From: Tetrahymena thermophila SB210
Taxonomy: Eukaryota > Ciliophora > Oligohymenophorea > Hymenostomatida > Tetrahymenidae
Length of the DNA stretch: 64,000 bases
Direction: 5' to 3'
Assembly: GCF_000189635.1 (NCBI RefSeq)
Contig: NW_002476336.1
Span: 310,001 to 374,000, forward strand
The notes under the pieces are model-generated. The model was not told the origin of the DNA. It ran no database searches and worked only from the letters and a program-made list of their open reading frames with translations. Positions 51,528 to 61,901 of the stretch are shown piece after piece. Every line of letters starts with the position of its first letter. The first letter of the stretch is position 1. The translations under genes were made by a program, and so were the position numbers.

Positions 51528-54357
51528 TCAATTCTATCTGTCTAATGTTCTAATTAAGCTTTTTAGTTATTATTGTTGATTTTCCAAATTTTATTTTTTC
51601 TACTACTTTTTTTCTTCAATTGTAGGATCTATTTCATTTATGCAATTGTTTACTTTATTAAATCTTTTTTCAACATCCATTAAATCATATCCAATTGTTG
51701 CTTATGTTGCAAATGCAGCTCCTTATTCTTGGATATATTACTATTTTCTTTTTTAAGAATAAACAAATTTAAGCATATTTCTGAATATTTTTTGAGCAGC
51801 CTTTTTTTACATTTATAATTTTAAAAGAATTAAAGATTAAATATGTATTTTTGAAATAGAAAGCAAGTAAGTATTATTTTTAAAAAGTGATTTCATTTTG
51901 TTATAATAAAAATGCAGATGAATCTATTCATTTCTAGAAAGAATTTTAATTTTAATAAAAAAAATAATATTACATCTTCTGATATATTAATACCTTTTTT
52001 AACTTTTACTTGCTAAACCAAAGCTTACAGCATAGAATTTTTCATAGTCTTAAATGATTAAAAACAGACAGATATGATATGCTCTTTCATTTCTTTGTAA
52101 CGATTTATAGTTTCTAAAAAATTATTTCTACTCCAAACAAGGAGTTTTACGTTTTTTGAAGCCTTAAAATCTACTGCACAAAGGTTGTTAGAAAGAATAT
52201 TAACAGCACCAAAATAAAATCCCTATGAAAAAAATCTTGATACTTTTATATCATCTAAGGTAAAAGTAGCTTCTATTTCTCCTTATTAAACTAAATATAC
52301 TTCAGAAAATTTATCTCCCTATTTACATATTATATCCCCTTAAGAATATTTCATAGGAATGAGCTAAAAAGCTGTATCTATGTAAAACCCATAGTCACTG
52401 CATTCAAATTTTCCATTAAGAAGAAATAAACTTCTAAATTTTGTGTAAAATATATCCTAAAAGAGGTGCTTAATCATCTAATAAAAAATTTTATTAATGT
52501 AATATCAATATGTTTTTTAGCTAAATAGAAATTTTATTTACACCTTAAAATCACCAAAAAACATAAATAAAAACTTAAAATAATTAAAAACATATCTATT
52601 TGCATAATTAATTACCTCTCTTTTAAGATCTTAAGGCATCAATTAAAAATATTTATCACGCTGTGAAATCACAGAAAGCCTTGAATTTCTGTAAAAATAA
52701 TCAAAGTGATTTTAAATTTAGTTAACTAGTTTCTTATCAATAGATCTCTCAGTATAATTGCCTGTAGTTAAACATAATGAATTAATTTTATAAAAAATGC
52801 GAATTTATTTATTCTTTAAACAAATTGAATAAAATTATTTTTGATGACAAAAAGTATTTAAAAAGCATTTTAAATGCATGTTTTATTGAATTTATTAATC
52901 AATTAATTTAACTTACTTAGAGATAATATCCATTCTTCTATTTCAATTTTTCTATCCACATATCCTAGTTTCTTCCAATAATTTGTAAGCACATCATTAA
53001 AATTATTCATTATAAAAGAAAAGAAAGCTATACCACATATCATCATAACTATAACGAATATACGCTCATTATTAGTTTAAGGTGTTAAATCACCGAAACC
53101 GACTGTAGCAAATGTTGTTAGCACAAAATAACAATTAGTAACAGCCTTTTTCCAATCTGGCATATATTAAATACCGTATTCAGTTATAAAATTCTTTCCT
53201 TCAAGGTCTTCATAATCTACAGAGATTAACATATAATACCAAAGGCAGCTAACAAAATAAGCTAAACTTAAACCAGTCAAAATAAATTAAATATTTCTAT
53301 AAATATATCTAAAAATAAATTATGTCTTCACTTTATCAGAAGTGTCTGAGTATCTTAAAATGGTATTAACAACATTTATAAATCTATCTTCTTTAATCAA
53401 TTTCAAAAAACGAGGCAACCTGAGCATTCTAAGAAGCTTTACTACTGTTATCTGTATAGTAAACAATAAAATCATATTTTATATAAAATTTTAGAATTAA
53501 ATTATTAAAAACTTTAATTATTTATTACATTTTTATCAATAACTTGCCATGGAAATGTGGAAATAAAATCTAATATGAAATATCCTTTTCTAAAAATAAA
53601 AAATTCTAATTTATATTCAAATAAATTTGTGTTACGTAGTGTATCTAATTGCAATCAATTTTAAATCATATACTACTTCATCTTCTTCTGGGTTATAGTA
53701 AGCAGAGAAGAAGTTTAGTATTATATCAGTAATAAAAAAGCTCTCTACTAAGATCTCATACCAAGTCAAATCTGTGTTTTTGCTGCTATCAAAAGAAATC
53801 CTATATTTTTATTTATAATGCTATTAGAATATTTGATGTTATTTTAATAATTCAAAAATTTTAGTTGAATTCATTGAATATAAATACTTGTAAGCATTAT
53901 AAAAGCATGAGAAAAGGATTGCTATTATGGAAAGAAAATCCCAAATAATTCTAAATATTGATGTAGGCTTAATTATTATATATTTTTTCATAAAAATCAT
54001 AAATTTTTATTTGCAAGTCTTGCTTTAGATGAAATCTTAAGACTCTTTATTAGGCCTAAAAGAGCTATATGAGCTCATCCCTTAGTTATAATTAACAACC
54101 TTACCTAAAAATTACTTGATTTATTTTTTATCTACAACAGTGCTGGAAATTATTGTTTTTTTGTTTGTTAATGGTTCTTTGTATTATATATTAATCTGTT
54201 ACTATGAAAACCTATCATTATGGCTCTTATTAATTTACTTTTAGCTCTCAAACACTTAATTGTTAGAGTATTATTATTATTTTATAGATAATTTATCATC
54301 CTATTGGGTATTTTCTTAAAATTAGCTTAGTTTTGTTTATGGATTTAATTCAATCAT
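51528..54357 (-). CDS. Voltage-gated-type K+ channel with C-terminal CNBD
   Basis: Six exons: 53636-54357, 53529-53589, 52917-53451, 52616-52761, 51974-52477 and 51528-51923; 788 codons (787 aa). A Gln/Asn-rich N-terminus leads to S1 (about residue 135 on). S4 is Arg/Lys-rich (KLLRMLRLPRFLKLIKEDRF, 266-285). The pore helix and filter read TTFATVGFGDLTP, with TVGFGD at 377-382, a canonical K+ filter. S6, a C-linker (LMPQDLKRE, then MIKHLFQDIF at 489) and a CNBD (about 530-600) follow. The CNBD cassette reads FGA (577-579) where FGE is expected, and the following Arg is absent, so cyclic-nucleotide binding is doubtful. The tail is a coiled coil (DLMDVEKRFNKVNNCINEID). Unlike the two other CNBD genes in the window it has no zinc knuckle. 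The last exon's acceptor is chosen for frame and is less certain. Confidence 0.85.
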
Positions 54358-54882
54358 TTCATTTGATTTATATTATATATTTGTTTAGATAGTTTTTTTA
54401 ATTCAGCAAAAAATATTGTCAAAATTTTTTCTGTTTGGTTGATATAAACACAATTTAAATATTAAAAATAGAATTTAATCAATATTTGCCAACAAAAATA
54501 TTGTACAAATTAATCAATCAATTAATTTATTTACTGATTGATCGCTTACTAGAAATATTTCGAATATTCAGAAGCAAGGAAAAATAAAATTATTTGATAA
54601 TTAAAATTTAATTGAAACAAAGAGCTACAACAATTAGTTTTTTTTTAAAAATCTATTTCTGTTATGCATCTGCAATTAATGTGATAACAGTTAACTGTTT
54701 AAATTTTAAATATATTCAATAATTAAACTCTTGTTAGACTAAATATGAAAGGAATTGATAAAAAGATTGATCACATATCTTTGATAAAATAATTGATTGA
54801 TTAACTACAGTTATAATTTAAATTATCAAATATATAAATAGAAAGATTTATAATCTGAATTAAATTTCAGACTGTTTATTAG
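54358..54882. other. AT-rich spacer between divergent genes
   Basis: 525 bp shared by the promoters of the K+ channel gene (-) and the PAS-domain membrane protein gene (+). No recognisable element. Confidence 0.65.
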
Positions 54883-57800
54883 ATGAAAGATTATAATGAA
54901 GAAACAAAAAGTTTAAAGACAAAATTTATTTAATTTCTAATAAGAATTACATAATTTAAATTGAATATTCTAGATAAATATCTACCATATTATTCAATTG
55001 CTGACTCACTTATTCTATTTTTAAGCTATTTTTAGATCTACTCTTACATCAAAAACTTCTACGATATATGCTTTTAATTAGAGGAGGAAAATTCTTTTAA
55101 AAATTTAAAAATATAATAGCTTGATAAGATAGGATGGTATGTTTCCAAACCAATTTAAGACTTATCAGCTAACTACTTTACAGATGAGTCTATTATATTT
55201 CGCTCATTTTATTTATTATTTTCGTATATAATTTACTTTTCTATTGTAGGAATAGAATTGATACTTTAAAAATTAAAAAACTAACAGGCTATCTACTATG
55301 CTTCTAAATTCTATGCTTATACAATAATATACTTTAATGAATTCTTGATGTTAAATATGCTTGATAATTCAATAATATCTACTTTCTATCTTTCAAAAGG
55401 ATAATACACTTACTTATAAATATTTCACATTTTATTTATTATTATAACTATATTTTCTTCTTTCTTCTTAGAATACTTTTGTAGTTTATCTATTAATATG
55501 AATGGCAAATCTATGCTCAAAGTAAAGTAAAGTAGATTAAGTATGATTAAATTAATAATTAAAATTATTCTGCCTTTCATAGCTTTCTAAAACATAAATA
55601 ATCCAAATGGTCAAAAAACAGCTCAATTTATTTTAATAAGTTTATTTGCTTTATCATATTTTACTTTAAGTTTCCTTGATGAAATTTTAAATCACCCCTA
55701 CAATAGCATTTAAATGTCGTAAGCTAATCTTGCCGGGATATTGATAAATATGATTATGGTTGTTTTAAAGGGTTTCTAGTATGGAGACTACATTAGTTAT
55801 TCAACCCAAATGACAATTACTTATTTAGTTGTGCCTCCGTTATATTTGGCAGCTAATAAATTTATGTAAACAAAAATAATGAGAACCATAAGCACTGATG
55901 ATATAAGATTGCATTAAATGGTATTTGAATATATTCAAGCATTAAAATTTATATTTTATAATTAATATATTTAATCAATTTTATGTAAAAAAGAGAGATT
56001 ATGATGGTCTTTTAACTAAAATGAGTTATCTTTAGCAATTTTGCATTAATCCATACTAAAATAAGCATCTTGTAACAACTGTTTTAGGTGTAATAAATTC
56101 TCACAAAGCTAGTTGTATTGATTTAGAATGCTTTTGTTATAAAAAAAGTAACAAAAATACAATTAGTTGTTTTTAAGAAGAAACAGGAATTTCGGCAAAC
56201 ATAAAACTTATAGAATCCTACATTTAGTTAAGTCTTGAAAAATACATTTTAAATGCTGAAAAGCATTCTTTAAACAGTTTTGATTCACAATTGAGATTTA
56301 CAAGATATATTTATTTTCTAATAGAAAACAAATAATTAACTAATTCTATACAGAAAATAAGCAGTATTCTCTATTCTTCAAAAAATAGATTTATTAATTT
56401 TAGAATTAAAATAATTTTGTTGCTCCTTATGAATAATTTAAGTAATATACTCTACTAATAGCAGACAAAAGCAATTAATGGACAATAATAAATAGAGCAA
56501 CAAAACTAATACTCTCAGATGCTAGAATTCTCTAATGCTATTTCTCACTACATAAAATCTGAATATCATTTTGAGTTCATAATTTAATCGATACTTAGAA
56601 TATTAAATCAAAAGATTAAATTGTACGAAGATATTTTTGTTTAGTAAATACAATTTTTTTTAATTAATTTATTTATTTAATGATAAATTATTTACATATT
56701 TATTAAAAGAAAGTAAGATATTACTGCTAGGTTATTGGAGCTGAGCAAAGATATGATACATGTTGAAAAGGATTTATTTCATTTCTTTTAAAAATTCCCA
56801 TCAAAGAAAAATATATCCATAATATGCTTTTTTTAAGCAGAAATAAGAAATAATTTTTTGAAAGCTTATAACTTTGCTAATGGGTTGTCTTTTAATAAAT
56901 TTTTAACTTCAGTGCAATTAAATAAAAATAACCAATTAAACTAAATAGATAACTACTTGCTCAAGTAGATGAATTTGTATGATAATAATAGTATAGTCTC
57001 GTTATCTATTTCTTATGGATAAAAAAAGGGGGAATTAATCTCTTTTAGTGATAATGCTCCTTATTTATTTGGATATAACAAGTAGTCATTTTCTATTCTA
57101 AGAAACATTAATGATTTAATTCCAATAACTATTTCAAGAAATCATCACAAATTTTTATTTAATTTTTTGATTACTTCAGAGAGTAAATTTTACAAAGACA
57201 TCAATATTTCTTTCATATAGCATAGTGAAGGATATATAGTACCAATTGACTTTACCTTTGACATTAATTTTCATTTGAAAAATGATTTTGCTTTTATTAC
57301 TTTTATGAAAAAAAAAGAATTAAGTTAGAATTAATAATTTGTAATATTGGATAATAATGGTAATTAAATTTAGTTAATTGTTTGAAATTAATATATCTTG
57401 TTTATATCAATTCAGGTTAAATTGAAGGAGTTACCAAGGGATTTTAGAAATAAGTATTGATGAGTAGTGAAGATGAAAAAAAATTTCAGAATTTATTATA
57501 CTCAACTAATTTTACACAAATGATCCCTGATTTTCCAGATTTAGTAAGAGATATGTCCTAAAAAAAAGAATCAGTTAAGTATTTTGATTAATAAACTATG
57601 TTTTATTACAAAACATTAGCTGACTCTTAAAAGGCATTAGCAGAATCTAGTGGCTCTAAAAATAAAACAGCAAACAGTTTATAAGATGATCAAGATGCAG
57701 AAAGGTCATCTGCAAATCTTAGATAATCAATGATTAAGTCAAAAGCTAGCAATTTGAGCATTTTAAATTCAATTAAATCAGCAAAATAAATAAAATAAGC

Positions 57801-60800
57801 AGTATTTGGAATTTCTGCCAAGAAAGTTGTTACTCATATAGGAAAACTAAACAAAGTAAATTTTATGAGTTAAATTATGATATTATGAATATTAAATATT
57901 TAAAATATAGAATCAAATAAATTAATTTGAAGTTAATTTCAAGCTACATTTAAGACAGTACAATTTTTAAGGATAAAAAATCCAATATTTTATAATAGAA
58001 TTTACAAATATTAAGAGATATCTGTTTAGAAATATTAAAATGGGATTAATAATGAAATAAATTTTGGATAAGAAAACTGAAACTTAAAAAAGATAGGATA
58101 GCATAGACACAACCACACTTCAATAATAAACAAAAATAGCATTTACAGATAACGAAATTATAAAATTAGATGAAAGTATTGAAGATAATTTTTAAGATTT
58201 TGGAAAAAAAGAAGGAAAAAAAAATGGAAAAAATATCGATTAATTATAATAAGAACCTAGTAAAATCTAGCCTTTAAATATTAAGAATTAAAATTCATAA
58301 AGTCCTTAACAAAATGCTAGTAGTAAAGGAAGTGTTCACCAATTTAACAAATCTCACATTCAAAAAGGATTGCAAGCTTCATTTAATAAATTCGAATTTA
58401 TATAACAAAAACGTCTCAGTTTAAGTTTAAATAGCAATCAGGCTTAAGAAGAAAGTATTATAAGAGTAAAAGGAACAGCAACTGGTAGACCCTTTGGACT
58501 AAGGTTAAGAGAAGATGATTACAAAAACTCTCCTTAGCAGATTATTAATTAAGAAGACTTAATCTAATTTGAAAAATTGATAAAGCAGAAAGAGAATAAA
58601 GATATTTTCAACTCTCCAAAAAATTTTGAGAATGCATAGGTGTAATAATAAACCTCGCCAAAGAGAAGAAACTCTTTTGAAATTTAATAACTTAAAAAGA
58701 AAAGTATCTCTGAATAAAGTGAAAGTAATTTAGATTAGAAAAATAAAAAAAAGAGTCGTTTATCTCATCGAAGATTCTCTTAATATAAGAAAAAAAGTGA
58801 CAATGAACCATCTAATTATTTATATAGAATGATTACAGGCTTAAATTAGGCATAAATAGATACAGATTTGAAAGGTTTATTAAATAATTAAAAGCTTTAA
58901 ATTTTAAATAATTAATTAATTGTTGTTTTTAAATTTTAGGTAAAAAGAGTTTAGCTGAAAAGAGAATTCTTTAAATTAATTCTTCTCTTTAAGATGAGTT
59001 ATTTGTGAAATAAATATCCTAAGAAGGCATGCAAAGTTAATATTTTTCAGAATAATCAGATTCTATTTTAAGTGATTTAGATTTTGCTCTTAGTAAAGAC
59101 TCTTCAGTTCATAATAAAAGCATGTTCACTAAAGTAAAACTTATTCCTTAAACAGTATAATTTTAAATTTCTTCATTAGATTTAACAGTAGATTTTTTAT
59201 TCACATGGAGATGATGTCAATGATAAAAATAACTCAGACAACTAGGAGAGTAAATAGAAAGACTAGCTTACTCCAAGATCTTTATAATATTAAAATTAAG
59301 TTGATATCTAAAGTTAAAGATTTTTTGATCTTTTTAAAGGACCACAGAATGATAAATCAAAGAAAAAGCAATTGGATGATTTAGAAAAAGTAAGTTAGTC
59401 TCTAAAATTTTTTAATAATCCTTATTTTTTATTTAAAAAGTAATCTAGTGTTATGAAATTAAAGATATCTGAGTATTATTCAAAATACCTTCTTTATGAA
59501 AATTATACTTAACCATCATTAACCAAAAAAGTAAACTTTTTTTCAATATAAAATTTTATTTATAAAAATTTGTTTTTAGAATTATAGGTTAAGGAGAATG
59601 CTGTTTGCTTAGTTTCTATCCTTTTTGATTATGTGTTCTTTGCCTTTATATAATATGATCAATTAAGTATAAATTGTTTATGACTTGAGAAGTTAAATAG
59701 ATTTGTTTTCAATTAACTCTGGTATTTTAAGATCACAAAACGAGATACAGTTATTGTTGAATTATAAAGAAATTTTAGATGTCACATTAAATATTCCCTA
59801 AAGAAAAGATAAAATAACTGTTTTAACAAATACATTTATAAATATATTTTAGAATGCGAACTAAATACAATAAAGTTAATATTTAAATCAAATTTACTAA
59901 GAAATAATATCAAAATATTATGTATTACTTTACACATCTCCTACTCACTAAGATAACTTATCAGTAAATTAGGTAAAATTCAGATTTTGTTTAACAAAAA
60001 AATTTTCATATTTTTATAGTCTTGTCCATTTAAATAAATAGTGATTTATTTTTAATAATTAATAAAATTAGATAATTATGACAATGATGAGGAACATTTA
60101 AAATTTAAGTTTAACCTCAAATATTTCTTAAGCCCTAAAATCTTATTCTTACAACTTCTATATTTAAAATTTGCAAAAGATTTTTGATATTCTCTAACAA
60201 GTTAATTTAGATATTATCTAAAGTGTCAAAAACTCAATTGTAGATAGCAACACTGCAACAATTATTGTTTTTCTTTGCTTTTCAATCATACTTTGTCTTT
60301 TTATAGTCAGCTAAATATTTTTCTTCCAAAGTTTTTCAAGACAGCAGGCATGTTAAATTGAGCTTTTTGAAAGTACAGACAGGGCACTTATTTAAAATGA
60401 GCTGCAAAAACTCTCCTTCATATCTGAAACACTAATTAAATCTTAAGAGCTTATGTACAGTTACGAATTCGATTTATAATTCAAAGAAAATAGTTTAATT
60501 TAAAATAAAAAAATGAACTCAATCTACAGGTAAAAAAGCTTAATTTATTGAATTAACTTATTTTATTATTTAAATAATTAATTTTAATAATAGATAAATT
60601 AGAAAAACTAATCAAAGAGTTAACATTGAGCTTTAAAACAAGGAAATTTCTAAAATTATGTTGATAACCCTCCAAATAATTAGTCTATTTTTGTTTATCT
60701 CGTTTGGATTAATTATTTATATTTATTTCAGTAACTTTTTGGTAGATTTCAAGAACAATATCAGTACACTAAATGATTATGGAGACTTTCAATATTTAAT

Positions 60801-61537
60801 GCCATAGTTGAATCTTCTATGGTTTTATTTAAGTTAAAACTATTAAGTAAAATTTTTTCATTTTTAATTTTTTTAATTTAAAAAAATAATTCAAAAAGAA
60901 TTCTTAGTACGTTTTAATCTTTTAAAATATGTTCGGAATGGTATAAAGCATCACAAATAAGCAGGTAGTTTCTGTGTTGAATAATTCAAATTTGCCTTCA
61001 AATTTTATAAAAAAAATTGAATAGATTAATTAATAGAATTTGTGTTAAATATCTTATAACATATTTAGTCCTTAATCACAATATTTCCAAACTAATTTAT
61101 GCCCTCTATTGATTAAATCTGCTTTAACAAATGGCTTACTTCCATCACTGATGTATTATGAGAATATTTTTAGAAGCTTGCAATATTTAAATTTTTAGCT
61201 TGATTAAGACTATATAACTAGTGGTTCTATTGAAGGTTTATTAGTGGTAGATGAAGAAATAAAAAATTTACAAGACTCGCTAAAATCCTTCTTGAAAGAC
61301 GATTCAAACATGGTTATATAAATCATTTATATAACATCATCGCTCTTTATAGTTTTCACTCTCATCTATAATATTTTTTTCATTTTCCATATCAAATATA
61401 AAATGGAAGAAATAGATATTGTCCATAGAAACACGTTATTCCTTATTCCATAGCATACTCTCTTTGTAGATTAAAGATTTATTACTAGGCTAAGGGCATA
61501 TATAATTAAATTTAACATGAACTATATCCTTGACTGA
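54883..61537 (+). CDS. Giant multipass membrane protein with PAS domain (tiny macrocysts/TmcB-like)
   Basis: Twelve exons: 54883-55920, 55994-56643, 56710-57359, 57416-57855, 57911-58874, 58940-59154, 59180-59389, 59441-59530, 59580-59972, 60072-60529, 60594-60846 and 60899-61537. They sum to exactly 2000 codons (1999 aa). Layout: about eight or more membrane helices in the first 330 residues, then a Cys-containing block with H384, C387, C392 and C394 (SHKASCIDLECFCYKK). A helical linker leads to a PAS-like domain at about 658-775 (GELISFSDNAPYLFGYNKQS, then DNNGQIEGVTKGF). A long Gln/Lys/Ser-rich cytoplasmic region (about 800-1400) and further membrane helices from about 1425 to the end follow. 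This order matches the large ciliate/Dictyostelium TmcB-type family, which may sense small ligands or redox state; its biochemical role is not established. Intron 6 (59155-59179) is only 25 nt. Confidence 0.82.
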
Positions 61538-61680
61538 AATAAAATACATTAAATTTATTATAATCAAAATTGTTTTCTTTTTAATGTTTGTTATTATTTT
61601 TTATATTAAATTAAATATTTCCTTTTTCTTTTCAATATATTTTATTTTTTCATACTTATATATTTTATGAAAAAAAAAAA

Positions 61681-61754
61681 TGCCTGCGGAGGGGATCGAA
61701 CCCTCGGCCTCGAGATTATGAGACTCGCGCTCTAACCAACTGAGCTACACGGGC
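61681..61754 (-). tRNA. Elongator tRNA-Met (anticodon CAT), copy 1
   Basis: The minus-strand sequence folds as a 74-nt cloverleaf: acceptor GCCCGTG/CGCAGGC, D stem GCTC/GAGC, anticodon loop CTCATAA with anticodon CAT, T stem GAGGG/CCCTC with loop TTCGATC, discriminator A. A T54 loop and lack of initiator features indicate an elongator. Internal A and B boxes are present. A T10 run directly 3' of the gene fits an RNA polymerase III terminator. One C4-A69 mismatch is present in the acceptor stem. Confidence 0.93.
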
Positions 61755-61827
61755 TGAATTGATAAACTTTATAAAGTAATTTGCAATATTATATTCAAAT
61801 TAAGTTTAAGATATTAAATAAGAAAAA

Positions 61828-61901
61828 TGCCTGCGGAGGGGATCGAACCCTCGGCCTCGAGATTATGAGACTCGCGCTCTAACCAACTGAGCTACACGGG
61901 C
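61828..61901 (-). tRNA. Elongator tRNA-Met (anticodon CAT), copy 2
   Basis: Identical over all 74 nt to the gene at 61681-61754 and in the same orientation, 73 bp away. It has its own T5 terminator on the 3' side. The spacer between the copies is unrelated A+T sequence, so the duplication unit is short or old and the gene body is conserved. Confidence 0.93.

Noticed and set aside
59180-59215. Apparent +1 frameshift at a T6 run in the PAS-domain gene, suggesting programmed frameshifting or a pseudogene
   Set aside because: A 25-nt GT-AG intron at 59155-59179 restores the frame on both sides with no residual stop and correct phase.
61681-61901. tRNA pseudogenes because of the T31-T39 mismatch in the anticodon stem
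   Set aside because: The same U31-U39 opposition occurs in yeast elongator tRNA-Met as I recall it, all other stems apart from C4-A69 are intact, and both copies have terminators.
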